DNA of 64,000 nt. Source: a virus. The stretch is from positions 1 to 64,000 of IMG/VR virus record IMGVR_UViG_3300028569_002824, one strand, 5' to 3'. The notes below the pieces were generated by a model, which made no database searches, was not told where the DNA came from, and saw nothing but the letters and a program-made list of their open reading frames with translations. A program made the position numbers and the translations under genes. Below are positions 26,401-35,553 of this stretch, piece by piece (the first letter of the stretch is position 1; each line of letters starts with the position of its first letter).

Positions 26401-27285
26401 TTATGATTGTCTCAACAATTTAGTAAACTCTATGAATTCGTCTGTTAAATTTCCTCCTGCTGCTGATTCGTGTCCTCCTCCTGAAGCAATGCGTTGAACA
26501 AATTTAGAGACATCAATTTTATCGTTTGTGTTACTTCTTCTCACAGCAATTCTCTTTTGTTCAACCATTACTGCAATTGCTACGTCTACTGAATATTTAG
26601 TAAACAAAAAGTCACAACACTCCTGAACAAATTTGTCGCAAAATACAGCTCCAACCCTAACATCTTTAATGCCATTAAATTCAATGTTCCCAAAAAAGGG
26701 ATTTGCTTGCTTTATATATTCAGAACAATGTTTTTTGTATAGTTGTATTGTGTTTGTTTTAAACTTATCAAAAGGACCAAACCCATTATAGTAATCGTCT
26801 ACAAACGAGTTAAATTTATTTGACATCGAATGATACACAATATTTAAGCTCTCTGATAATGGAGTAGCTTTTGTGTTTGAGTCCCAATCATCAGCTAGTG
26901 CAATAAGCGTTTTTTGAGCATTTGAAATTTTTTTGCCAGTTTCTTTAAAAAACGTATCGTATATTAATTTAGCACAACTTGTCTCATTGTAAATACGAAC
27001 TATTGCATTTTTAAATGGATATATGTTTGTTTTGTGGTGATCTAAAACAACGGTTGATTTCTGATCAATTTTTTCCCCGATTTTTGAAACATCTAAATCC
27101 AAAAAATACAATTTGTCCCACGTTTTTCCAGAAGCAACAAGTCTATCAAAATCTTGCTCGAGTTTCATTGGAGTAGTTCCAACAACATCTAATTTTTTTC
27201 CATAAAGCCAGCAGAGAACCAGATAGCTTACCACACCATCTAGATCAGTATGTGTTACCACTTGTATTTTTTGTGAATTATTCAT
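26401..27285 (-). CDS. DHH-family phosphoesterase (NrnA/RecJ-like)
   Basis: 294 residues. Metal motifs THTDLDGVVS (near 11), DLDVS (near 63), the DHH box VVLDHHKTN (near 79) and DDWDSN (near 133) are followed by a DHHA1 domain with GGGHESAAGG near 271. Small members degrade oligonucleotides (nanoRNA), cyclic dinucleotides or act as single-strand exonucleases. Its start overlaps the end of the split helicase gene by 8 bases. Possible roles are recycling of short RNA or cleaving signalling dinucleotides. Confidence 0.85.
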   Translation of the reverse strand: MNNSQKIQVVTHTDLDGVVSYLVLCWLYGKKLDVVGTTPMKLEQDFDRLVASGKTWDKLYFLDLDVSKIGEKIDQKSTVVLDHHKTNIYPFKNAIVRIYNETSCAKLIYDTFFKETGKKISNAQKTLIALADDWDSNTKATPLSESLNIVYHSMSNKFNSFVDDYYNGFGPFDKFKTNTIQLYKKHCSEYIKQANPFFGNIEFNGIKDVRVGAVFCDKFVQECCDFLFTKYSVDVAIAVMVEQKRIAVRRSNTNDKIDVSKFVQRIASGGGHESAAGGNLTDEFIEFTKLLRQS

Positions 27286-27805
27286 CAGACAAGCTGTTTA
27301 GGACTTCTTCAGCATTTTTTACAGTGTCTTCAGTAGAATCTCCGTCTGACTCAAAATAGTCTGAGTTAGTCTCTTTCAGAGTCAATGTATTATAATTACA
27401 TTTAAACGCTGCAGTTCCGAAGTTGGGACCAAAGCGATTTTTCTGCATCCCCATGTTCATGATTCCCAATTCTCTATCCTCCTCTTCTTGCCACAAAGAA
27501 CAAATCACATCACAAGTTGCAGCAAGACCAATTGAGTTTTTAGTTAAAATCCCATTACAATAAAACAAACTATCCCCAGTAACCGAAATGTCTATTGTCT
27601 CCCTTTCTCCAATATATTCTATTTCAACTATTTCATCATTGTAACAAATTAAACTGTCACTGATTTTTGTTTTTTCTTCTTGTTCTTCAAAAAGCTTGGT
27701 AACTACCTCCATATACTTCTCATCGGAAGTTTCTCTGTCGGTCATTCCCAAAAGTTTCATGAATTCGACTCGTTTCGAGATGAAGTTTAATATGTTTTGG
27801 TTCAT
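27278..27805 (-). CDS. 41: C-intein plus C-terminal part of replicative helicase gp41
   Basis: 175 residues. Residues 1-47 are an extra N-terminal part; 48-90 are a C-intein (IVEIEYIGERETIDISVTGDSLFYCNGILTKN) ending in Asn90; Ser91 starts the C-extein (SIGLAATCDVICSLWQEEED, 85 residues), which matches the last part of T4 gp41 after its AESFGL site. The partner is the N-terminal half at 28821-30278. Trans-splicing would join Glu368 to Ser91 and give a 453-residue helicase (T4: 475). The usual His before the terminal Asn is Lys here. The start overlaps the homing endonuclease stop (ATGA). Confidence 0.9.
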   Translation of the reverse strand: MNQNILNFISKRVEFMKLLGMTDRETSDEKYMEVVTKLFEEQEEKTKISDSLICYNDEIVEIEYIGERETIDISVTGDSLFYCNGILTKNSIGLAATCDVICSLWQEEEDRELGIMNMGMQKNRFGPNFGTAAFKCNYNTLTLKETNSDYFESDGDSTEDTVKNAEEVLNSLSDE

Positions 27806-28908
27806 TTTAAAATTAATTTTTTTAGATAGCTAACGTCTGGTAGATTATCTGACCAAACATAAAGAATGTCAAACCCTATTTTGGATGCAACACTTTTTTT
27901 GTTTTTATCTCGTTCGTGTGAATCTTCGTATTTTACCATTGGATTTTTCCATTCTTCTTTATTTCTAGCGTGCCAAAATGGATCATTATATTCTATTATT
28001 ATTTTTTTTGACTTTATAACAAAATCAAAAGCGTAATTTTTGTTTGTTTCTTTATCAAAGGTAGTAAATTCTCTTTTATTTCCAATACCCCAAATTATAT
28101 CCTCTTTGGCAATTCCGTTTTTTCTTAATGCTTTATATAAAGGTTTAAAGTATTTTATTGAAGCTTTTGACACGTAACCATTTAATACAATCGAACCGTA
28201 TTTTTCAATTTTTGTGTCTCTTTGTTTTTTATAACACTTTTGATGTTTTTCTTTACCAACTTTTTCTCCATGTCTTTCAATAAAACTTTCCAACGTATGT
28301 GATGGAGGTATGTATTTTTTAATCTGTTTTGTTGCTTCCTCAACAGAATATCCCTTTTGAATCCAATAGTCCAAAGCTCTTCTTTTTTGTTTTGTTTCTG
28401 ATACGTTTTGATATTTTTTTCTTTTTTTGTCTAAATCTTTAGAAAGAGCTATCAATGAGGCAGCATTACCTTTTTTGCTTAATTCTGCATAATGTTCTTT
28501 TTTTTGTTTTTCTGCTTCTTCTAACGTCAACCCTTTGTTGAGCCAAAATTCGATTTTGCCAAAAGAAATTTTAGTTTTAGCTTTGTCTTTTAATAAATTA
28601 GAAAACGTTGTGCCTGATCCTTCTCCGTACCTTATATCCAATTGCCTCAACCTTAAAGTGTTAATGTTGTGATATTCTTTAACCAGGCTCTTAAAAACTA
28701 ATTTGTCAACATTTGAATTAGTTTCAAATAAATTATGTAATAGTTTTAATCTGTTTTGGAATTTAGATTGTGTTAGAGGATACAAATTGAATTCCAAACA
28801 ATACCATTCAAATAGATCATTTAAATAAAAGAATTTTTTGCCCCATCTTTTGAAAAAAAGCTCAAAATCTTTTTTATCGTCGCATTTAATATAGTTTCTT
28901 TTTTGCAT
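27802..28908 (-). CDS. Free-standing homing endonuclease (Vsr-like, EDxHD type) between helicase halves
   Basis: 368 residues. The C-terminal third has a Vsr/very-short-patch-repair-like nuclease fold: YAFDFVIKSKKIIIEYNDPFWH, then YEDSHERDKNKKSVASKIGF and ILYVWSD. The middle has two copies of a short repeat (FWLNKGLTLEEAEKQ and YWIQKGYSVEEATKQ), typical of DNA-recognition modules in mobile nucleases. It lies exactly between the two intein halves, as in the fractured genes described for marine phages, and overlaps the N-half by 88 bases. It should cut helicase genes lacking the insertion and so spread the element. Confidence 0.85.
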   Translation of the reverse strand: MQKRNYIKCDDKKDFELFFKRWGKKFFYLNDLFEWYCLEFNLYPLTQSKFQNRLKLLHNLFETNSNVDKLVFKSLVKEYHNINTLRLRQLDIRYGEGSGTTFSNLLKDKAKTKISFGKIEFWLNKGLTLEEAEKQKKEHYAELSKKGNAASLIALSKDLDKKRKKYQNVSETKQKRRALDYWIQKGYSVEEATKQIKKYIPPSHTLESFIERHGEKVGKEKHQKCYKKQRDTKIEKYGSIVLNGYVSKASIKYFKPLYKALRKNGIAKEDIIWGIGNKREFTTFDKETNKNYAFDFVIKSKKIIIEYNDPFWHARNKEEWKNPMVKYEDSHERDKNKKSVASKIGFDILYVWSDNLPDVSYLKKLILK

Positions 28909-30278
28909 ACTATACTATTTAATCTATCCCCTACTCGAATTCCCTCGACTATAGATATTCTTCCTCTATTTGTTGGAAATTTGTGCTTGTCACTTACAAT
29001 AATCTCCTTGCCAGTTTTAAGCTTAATTCTATAGCAAGGTTTAATTTTTTTGTGATGAACTTGCGTTACGGTTTTAAATCCATCATTAGCTGTCACTTGA
29101 TCTCCAAATTCAATATCTCCTATTCTTTTTTGTGTTCCGTCTCTTAGAGTTACGATCTGATTTACCTCAATGCACTCAGATATTCCTTCCATTCCAGGTG
29201 ACGCTGTATTAAAGCTTCCTCTATTTAACTGAGTAGCTGAAACAATCGGAATATTATATTTAAACGACATTGCCCTTAAATGTTCTGCAATCTCCTTGAC
29301 TGACTCGTACGAATTTAAATTTTTTGCAATCGGGTGTATAAGATTGATATAATCTATCACTACAATATCTGGAACAAACCCCTTGTGTTTTAATTTAGTA
29401 ATAAATGAATCAATTTGTCTGACAGTAACAGTTTTAGGAGGATATTCCTTAACGACGAGCTTGCTGCTAATGTTTTTTCTAATGTGACTTAATTGTTCTT
29501 TGAGCTCCTCAGTGAAAGTTTTAAGATCTCCATGTGGAATTTGAGTAAGCTGAGTACTAATTCGCTTAGAGTACATAAATTCTGACATCTCAAGTGTGAT
29601 TAGTAACACATTTTTATCAGCTAAAAGCATGTTGGTTGAGATGTTTCCTAACACAATTGATTTTCCTACGTTAACTTGCCCAGCAAACACAGTTAGCGTT
29701 TTTGGAAATAAGCCACCTTCTGTTCTGTCGTCAAAAAACTTCCAACCGGTTGGAATTGGGTTATATGTTGTAGTTAAGTCTTTTATATGTTTTTCTACAT
29801 CCTCGAAATACCAGTGACCGAGATTTTCCTTTAATGTAATATTATATGCTTTTTCAAAATCGACTAAAATCTCCTCAATATTGAGTGTTTGCTCTGTAAA
29901 TTTTTCTGCTATATTTACTATAGTCTTGTATACATAACGTTCCTTGAGAAAACGCTCAGTATTTTGTATAAGTTCATCTTTATTGAAAGGACCTTCAAGC
30001 GCGGCTAACTTCGGTTTAATTTCAGATAGTGCTTTTTTATCTTCATCGGAAGTAAGTCTTGCTTTAATTTCTGAAATAGTAGGAACACTTCCCCTTTCCG
30101 TAAAAAAGCTACTTATTTGCTTAATAATTTTACCTATATTTTTGTCATTAAAGTGAGACTGATCAATATACCCTATAATTGAACTTAAATATTCTTGATC
30201 TAAGAATACATTATATAATAAAATATTTTCGAAGAAATCTAAATCTAGTTTTGCTGGTTGAGCGAGTTCTTTAGCCAT
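28821..30278 (-). CDS. 41: N-terminal part of replicative helicase gp41 fused to an N-intein
   Basis: 485 residues. Residues 1-368 are a DnaB-type helicase: Walker A GQVNVGKS at 200-207, Walker B IVVIDYINLIHP near 305, and SATQLNRGSF near 347. At Cys369 an intein begins: CIEVNQIVTLRDGTQKR, then IGDIEFGDQVTANDG, and the block-B region DKHKFPTNRG. The intein half runs to residue 485, with about 25 residues past its normal end that lie in the overlap with the nuclease gene. The break lies at the same helicase position as the T4 sequence AE/SFGL. Together with 27278-27805 this encodes the fork helicase. Confidence 0.93.
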   Translation of the reverse strand: MAKELAQPAKLDLDFFENILLYNVFLDQEYLSSIIGYIDQSHFNDKNIGKIIKQISSFFTERGSVPTISEIKARLTSDEDKKALSEIKPKLAALEGPFNKDELIQNTERFLKERYVYKTIVNIAEKFTEQTLNIEEILVDFEKAYNITLKENLGHWYFEDVEKHIKDLTTTYNPIPTGWKFFDDRTEGGLFPKTLTVFAGQVNVGKSIVLGNISTNMLLADKNVLLITLEMSEFMYSKRISTQLTQIPHGDLKTFTEELKEQLSHIRKNISSKLVVKEYPPKTVTVRQIDSFITKLKHKGFVPDIVVIDYINLIHPIAKNLNSYESVKEIAEHLRAMSFKYNIPIVSATQLNRGSFNTASPGMEGISECIEVNQIVTLRDGTQKRIGDIEFGDQVTANDGFKTVTQVHHKKIKPCYRIKLKTGKEIIVSDKHKFPTNRGRISIVEGIRVGDRLNSIVCKKETILNATIKKILSFFSKDGAKNSFI

Positions 30279-30298
30279 TAATGTGATAACTGATGCTG

Positions 30299-31093
30299 TT
30301 AGTGTTGATTATTATTGGCATTACAATTGGCCATAATATCCAAACAAGTATCTACATAACCATCTTCCATGTCTACTATATTAAAATCCGTTTCGAATAA
30401 AATAAATGGAGAGTGAGTAGCAATTATAAATTGGATGTTAGTTGATTGCTGTCTCAGTGCTTTAAATAAATTTATCTGTTTTGGAATTGAGAGGGATTTT
30501 TCAGGTTCGTCTAAAATAACAGTCACTTTACCGTTTCTCGGAAGAGACTTAATATAAGAAACTTCCATTTGTTCGTAACTATTATTCTTATTAGGTGTTA
30601 CTGACGTAAAATCTGGTGGAATGTGAGCAGTTTGGATTATTTTATTGAGCACATCTAGTCTAGTTTGACCAGAGGACGGCTTATCCGCCATACGCTGTAA
30701 TTGTTCGGCTTCAGTTGTGAATCCTTCTCGTTTAAGTACGTCAAAATTATAGAACCAAGTTATGTCATCGCTGCTAATTTCTTTATCGTAAAAAAGAGTC
30801 GGGCTTCCATCCCAATGTACTAACGAGTCACATTCTTTAGATGGAGTATAAGCTCTATACACAAAAGGAAACTGGGAGGAGGAGCTTGCCCCGAGCGTTA
30901 AAAAATTTCCAATTTTGCTCCAACCACCATGTTCTATAGCACAGTATGATTTAATACACTTAAGCAGAGTGGATTTTCCACATCCATTGCTACCAAACAA
31001 CACGTTTATTCCATCCGTGAATGTGAATGTTTTATCTTTTAGAGCAGGAAGCGTTGATGCAAAACCATTTAAAATTTTTGCCTTATAAATCAT
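30299..31093 (-). CDS. ABC/RecF-type ATPase
   Basis: 264 residues. Walker A FGSNGCGKST near 35, an SSGQTRLD signature-like loop near 139, Walker B VTVILDEPEKSL near 190 and ATHSPFIL near 225 (H-loop) identify a small single-domain ATPase of the AAA_15/AAA_21 (OLD, RecF) type. Members act in DNA repair or defence, or as nucleic-acid-stimulated switches. No nuclease domain is attached. It is nested between uvsX and the helicase gene. Confidence 0.82.
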   Translation of the reverse strand: MIYKAKILNGFASTLPALKDKTFTFTDGINVLFGSNGCGKSTLLKCIKSYCAIEHGGWSKIGNFLTLGASSSSQFPFVYRAYTPSKECDSLVHWDGSPTLFYDKEISSDDITWFYNFDVLKREGFTTEAEQLQRMADKPSSGQTRLDVLNKIIQTAHIPPDFTSVTPNKNNSYEQMEVSYIKSLPRNGKVTVILDEPEKSLSIPKQINLFKALRQQSTNIQFIIATHSPFILFETDFNIVDMEDGYVDTCLDIMANCNANNNQH

Positions 31094-31101
31094 ACTAAAG
31101 T

Positions 31102-32244
31102 TTATTTGGTTTTGCTGTTGATGACTACATCGTCTGCGTCAATCTCTTCGTTTTCGTCATCATCTTCAGAGAGATCATCGTCTACGTTATCAACAGAAGA
31201 GTTAGCTGCACCATATTTGAGTTCTTCGTTTAGCTTTTGTTCTATTACTGGACAAATTTTTTCCCAAAAACTAGGGTCCTTTTCGATGTTTTTTCTGTAT
31301 CCGAGTTTTTCTCCATTAAATTGATACGTGCTTCCAGTTTGTTCTAAAACTCCAAAAGCAACAGCTAAATCAAATACGCCAGTATTGACATCTAATCCTG
31401 TTCTGAAATTTAGATACAGTTCAGTCTTCAAGAACGGAGGAACAATACGGTTTTTTACTGTCATTGCACTCATTGTTACTCCAGACACATTGTTAGCTAT
31501 TGCTATCGAACTTTCATTCGGATTTTCTGATGTTTTTTCTTGTCTTGTTGCAAGTTGAACTAGAATTGAGGCAAGATAAACTGGCCCTTTTCCTCCTGCC
31601 TGGTTTTTAATAAGACTAGGAAACATCTCCATTCCTTCGTAAATGTGATTTGAAAACAAAATAGGTACACCCGCCTTGGCTGCCTTGTACGTAATCGATC
31701 TCATCATACTCTTAGTTGCTTTTGCTCGCTGACCTACATCAGCTGCATCTTTGCCTTTTCTTGCATCTTCTATTTCCTTTGATGAGGCAAGGTTGCCAAG
31801 AGAGTCAATCGATATAATGAATTTTAATTTCGGATCATTAGCAGCAATAACTGCATCAAGGAACGTGCTGATTTGATTTCTGCAATCCTCAATTGTTTCA
31901 ACAGGATAATATTTGGTTTTTTTTAAATCCATACCAACATTTCTAGCACTATCCTTATCCACTGCAACTTCTGAATCCCAGATTACAGCAATGTATCCCT
32001 TCTTCTGAGCATTAGCCAATATTTTGTTGATAATGAGCGTTTTACCTGCTCCAGATGGACCGGAAAATCCTGTAATACGTCCTACCGGAATTCCTTTATA
32101 TAAGGATCCAGAAATAATAGCGTTTAAAGCCTTTGATCCAGTATCAATCCAGTCAGATGGAGTTGAAATACAATTGTCATCAAGAAGACCGCCGTCTGGA
32201 TTCATCTTGTCTACATCACCAAAAATGTTTTTTAAATTATTCAT
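31102..32244 (-). CDS. uvsX: Recombinase UvsX (RecA family)
   Basis: 380 residues (T4: 391). Walker A GPSGAGKT near 65, Walker B KFIISIDSLG near 144, and the DNA-binding loop region near SNHIYEGMEMFPSLIKNQAGGKG identify UvsX. The C-terminus is strongly acidic (DDDLSEDDDENEEID), as in T4. It forms filaments on single strands and performs strand exchange; UvsY, gp32, gp46/47 and UvsW are all in this window. A strong terminator lies just upstream, so it starts a new transcription unit. Confidence 0.95.
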   Translation of the reverse strand: MNNLKNIFGDVDKMNPDGGLLDDNCISTPSDWIDTGSKALNAIISGSLYKGIPVGRITGFSGPSGAGKTLIINKILANAQKKGYIAVIWDSEVAVDKDSARNVGMDLKKTKYYPVETIEDCRNQISTFLDAVIAANDPKLKFIISIDSLGNLASSKEIEDARKGKDAADVGQRAKATKSMMRSITYKAAKAGVPILFSNHIYEGMEMFPSLIKNQAGGKGPVYLASILVQLATRQEKTSENPNESSIAIANNVSGVTMSAMTVKNRIVPPFLKTELYLNFRTGLDVNTGVFDLAVAFGVLEQTGSTYQFNGEKLGYRKNIEKDPSFWEKICPVIEQKLNEELKYGAANSSVDNVDDDLSEDDDENEEIDADDVVINSKTK

Positions 32245-32288
32245 GTCTTATGTAGTTTCAACCAACTTTAGTTATTATCAACAAACAA

Positions 32289-32318
32289 AAAAGGAGAGGA
32301 ACTAAAACCTCTCCTTTT
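32289..32318. terminator. Rho-independent terminator upstream of uvsX
   Basis: AAAAGGAGAGG and CCTCTCCTTTT form an 11-bp stem with an 8-base loop. It ends the polymerase-side transcript (genes 32343-35520). Confidence 0.9.
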
Positions 32319-32342
32319 CTGGTTTCTTCTGTTTACTTAAAT

Positions 32343-32699
32343 TTATTCTTCATCAAATAGTTTCACTACAGATGGAGACTCGACTGGAGGAGCTTCTTGA
32401 ACAGCAAAGAGCTGATTATATTGAGCGATGAGTTGAGGAGACAAAGATAATCCACTCGTAGTGGTAATATTATTTTTCTTAAAGTGCCAAACCGTAGGAG
32501 ATTGCCTGTCAGCTTGAAACTCTTTAAAGAAAAGAGGAATAATTTGAAGTTGTAGTTGATTGCTTTGTGCATTGGGTTGAATGAGAATTAATGCTGGATT
32601 TTCCACGATTAATTCTTCTGAGGTGTCTTTTTTAGATACACCTAAAATAGTTCTTCCGATATTGTCTAAGAAGATAATTGGAGTTTGTATATTGCTCAT
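32343..32699 (-). CDS. Hypothetical protein
   Basis: 118 residues: a beta-rich part (TPIIFLDNIGRTILG, then NPALILIQPNAQSNQLQLQIIPLFFKEF) and a Pro/acidic tail. No family recognised. It belongs to the DNA polymerase transcription unit and ends at the terminator 32289-32318. Confidence 0.7.
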   Translation of the reverse strand: MSNIQTPIIFLDNIGRTILGVSKKDTSEELIVENPALILIQPNAQSNQLQLQIIPLFFKEFQADRQSPTVWHFKKNNITTTSGLSLSPQLIAQYNQLFAVQEAPPVESPSVVKLFDEE

Positions 32700-32701
32700 A
32701 T

Positions 32702-32962
32702 TTAGATACTAAGTTTCTCACAATTTTTTGATAAGGCAACAGATTTAATTAAATGATCAAATACCTTTCCGCCCTTTTGTGTTATCAACAATCTTCCGTC
32801 CGACGTAATCCAAATTAAATCATACATTTCCAGTAGATACACAAACTCTTCTACATTACCAGCATAAAGACAATCATCCAAATAAACATCCTCTTCTGTG
32901 ATAGACTTTAACGTAAGATACATTTCTTTGTAGCTTATATGATTAAAGAGCTGCTCAGCCAT
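32702..32962 (-). CDS. Small hypothetical protein, winged-helix-like
   Basis: 86 residues. YKEMYLTLKSITEEDVYLDDCL, then LLEMYDLIWITSDGRLLITQKGGKVFDHL, has the helix-helix-wing feel of small winged-helix proteins, but no measured match supports it. It lies between DNA polymerase and the preceding hypothetical gene with gaps of only 2-5 bases. Confidence 0.65.
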   Translation of the reverse strand: MAEQLFNHISYKEMYLTLKSITEEDVYLDDCLYAGNVEEFVYLLEMYDLIWITSDGRLLITQKGGKVFDHLIKSVALSKNCEKLSI

Positions 32963-32967
32963 GGGAG

Positions 32968-35520
32968 TTAATTATCTCCAAATAACTCGAATAAATCTGT
33001 TTGTGTGTCTTTTCCTATTACCGGAAGATGCCATCCAATAGCTTCATACAGTCTTTCTGTTGGCTGAGTAACTAATTTCGAAAACATCTTATCCCAGTCA
33101 ATTTTTATATTAAACTCGGAAGGTAACACTGAAACATATGAAATAGCATCCAAACCGTATTTATTCTTTGCACAATATAGCTTTTTAACCTTCTGGGACG
33201 ATTGGATCGCTTCAAATTTATCGTCTATTTTTAACTCTTTTATTAAAATGTTATAAGCAATTGCCCCTTTTACGTGTGAAGGAGTACCTTTCTTGTATTT
33301 GTATAGAGAGGACTCTTTTGCATATTTTTCTAAGTTGTTAATAGAGGTCCTTGCAGCAATGTCATTAGGATCAAGTTTACAAAATTCTTCGTAACTGTTC
33401 TTGTATATATCGTTGGTTTGCTTGATATTTTCAGTAAGGAGAGCGGTTTTAATAATGCTTTCCAAGAATTTTTTAACCCTTTTAGGAGTAGTTGACCTCA
33501 CCAATTCAATTCCAGTATATTTAAATTTGTCGACCGAAACACCCTCGTCATCTAATACATGGAGAATGTATCGTTTCTTCTGTAAAAAAATACCAACATC
33601 TGAAATGACTTCTCTTTTAAACACATATCTTGGATCTACGGAAAATAATTCCTTTCTGGCCCAATTTAATATTTCAACATTAACATACTCATCGAGCTTA
33701 TTAACTATAGTGTGAACTTCATCGTTAATTTTACCGTCTATTACTAAAGGGATTTTTAGTTTTTGTAATACTGAGTTTATTGACACATAGACTGAATCTG
33801 TATCACCGTATTTTGTAATTGTTTCTAAAATACCAAAATTATTTCTAACAAAATCATCTAATATGTTACCACCAGCTCTTGCAACGTTTTGACCAGTTGT
33901 GGTAATTGATGTCGCATTATCTATATCCATTAACGAAGAATGCTTATTTGCAAATGTTCCGTAAATAGAGTTAAGCAAAATTTTAAGGGTATATTGTAGC
34001 GTATCGTAATATGTAAGCTTTAACAAAGAATCTCTATCCTTTTTTCCTGTTTTTTTAAGCTTTGAAAGTTGCGTTTTAGTGTCAACCCGTTCTTTATATA
34101 TTTGATCGATAAGATTCGGAATTACACCCTTTTCTTTTTGTGAATATAATACTCCAGCAGACGAAATGGATACCTTTTCACTAGTTAAAAATTTCTTTAA
34201 CTTTTCTGTGGTTAGTTTGTGGGTCTTGTTATTTATTAAACGTAACGTGACTTCTGGAGTGACTCCAAATTCTCCCTCTACAATCTTGCCTATTTTAGTT
34301 TCAGGAGAAATGTTTAGGGTTATAATGGTATTTGGATACAAGGAATTCACGTCAAAACTAACTATAGCCTTTTGTATACCCTTTTCTGGATCTCTTACAA
34401 ATCCTCCTTCGTATGACTCTCTTTCCTGTTTATTCGGAAATGTCGGAATAATAAAACCTTGTTTTGATGCTTGGATGGATACTGCTCCAGTAACAATAGA
34501 GACCTTTCCAAGCGCTGCCTCAAAGTTAGTACAACCTTTATACGAAAGAACTCGTGCAATTTCCAAAAACTTTAACTTCTCTTCCAATTTAACCAACAAA
34601 TGTACGTCTTGGATGTTGTAATCTACAAACAAATTCCAATCTGTTTGAGCGAGCTCTCCTAAGCTGACTGCATTGTGAGCAATTTTACCTTCCCCTAATT
34701 CTAGTTCAGAAATATAATTTAGACTAAAGGACTCCTTTTCACCTGGAGAAAAAGTCTTATACAAGTCCATATAATCAATTAATGAAATTCCACTAATTGA
34801 CCACACAGTAACCTCTCTTCCCATGTCTGTGAATACTTTCCTTCCTCTCACAACGCCAACAGGAGAGAGTTGATTTACAAATTCCTCTCCAAATAACTTT
34901 ATAAATCTGTTAATAATATACGGAAAATCAAATCCGCTACTGTTCCAGCCAGAAGCGATGTCTGGGTAGTCAAATTTCCAAAAATCAACAAACTGTAAGA
35001 TTAATTCTCGCTCATCTTTACATCTATGATAAATGCAATTGGGCAATGTTGGATTATATTGCTTCTCCAGTCCCCAGGTATGAGTGGACTTAGTCAGTGT
35101 GTCATATACTGTAATTAAATTTATTGGAACCGCGGCTTTTTCTGGTACGGGAAACGCGGAGTCAAATGTTGTGTCAACTTCAATGTCCAACAAAAATATC
35201 TTGAGCGGAAATTTAGAAAAATCTGGATCATTATTAACATCCTTATACATCTCAATAAGAAACTGTTGCTCTGGTCCTAAATTGTGAAAAATCCTATTAA
35301 TAGACGAGTTGTCTACAAATTTTCTTCGCTCAATGCTGTTTTTAAATATTTTTTTAACAAGAGACGTTTTGAAGATGGAAAGTGCGTCTTTTGAACCTTC
35401 CTTTTCTACATAAATGTACGGACGAAAGGGAATTTCAGAATCTATTCGAGTTCCTTCTTGAGACCACGTGCGAAGAAAAACGGACTCGTTAAAGGGATTG
35501 TAGGTTGCTGATCTATACAT
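32968..35520 (-). CDS. 43: Family B DNA polymerase (gp43-like)
   Basis: 850 residues (T4: 898). The 3'-5' exonuclease motifs are LLDIEVDTTFD near 108, IASGWNSSGFDFPYI near 190 and NIQDVHLLVKL near 300. Polymerase motif A is SFDVNSLYPNTI near 400, motif B has LKILLNSIYGTFANKHSS near 530 and motif C is YGDTDSVYVS near 580. The acidic metal ligands are kept, so replication and proofreading should both work. The C-terminus ends DLFELFGDN, probably the clamp-binding tail. Confidence 0.97.
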   Translation of the reverse strand: MYRSATYNPFNESVFLRTWSQEGTRIDSEIPFRPYIYVEKEGSKDALSIFKTSLVKKIFKNSIERRKFVDNSSINRIFHNLGPEQQFLIEMYKDVNNDPDFSKFPLKIFLLDIEVDTTFDSAFPVPEKAAVPINLITVYDTLTKSTHTWGLEKQYNPTLPNCIYHRCKDERELILQFVDFWKFDYPDIASGWNSSGFDFPYIINRFIKLFGEEFVNQLSPVGVVRGRKVFTDMGREVTVWSISGISLIDYMDLYKTFSPGEKESFSLNYISELELGEGKIAHNAVSLGELAQTDWNLFVDYNIQDVHLLVKLEEKLKFLEIARVLSYKGCTNFEAALGKVSIVTGAVSIQASKQGFIIPTFPNKQERESYEGGFVRDPEKGIQKAIVSFDVNSLYPNTIITLNISPETKIGKIVEGEFGVTPEVTLRLINNKTHKLTTEKLKKFLTSEKVSISSAGVLYSQKEKGVIPNLIDQIYKERVDTKTQLSKLKKTGKKDRDSLLKLTYYDTLQYTLKILLNSIYGTFANKHSSLMDIDNATSITTTGQNVARAGGNILDDFVRNNFGILETITKYGDTDSVYVSINSVLQKLKIPLVIDGKINDEVHTIVNKLDEYVNVEILNWARKELFSVDPRYVFKREVISDVGIFLQKKRYILHVLDDEGVSVDKFKYTGIELVRSTTPKRVKKFLESIIKTALLTENIKQTNDIYKNSYEEFCKLDPNDIAARTSINNLEKYAKESSLYKYKKGTPSHVKGAIAYNILIKELKIDDKFEAIQSSQKVKKLYCAKNKYGLDAISYVSVLPSEFNIKIDWDKMFSKLVTQPTERLYEAIGWHLPVIGKDTQTDLFELFGDN

Positions 35521-35553
35521 ACGTTTAGAATGTACACTAACAAAGCAAAGAGA

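Noticed and set aside
27802-28908. Endonuclease as a normal operon gene unrelated to the helicase
   Set aside because: It lies precisely between N- and C-intein halves and has a homing-nuclease-type fold.
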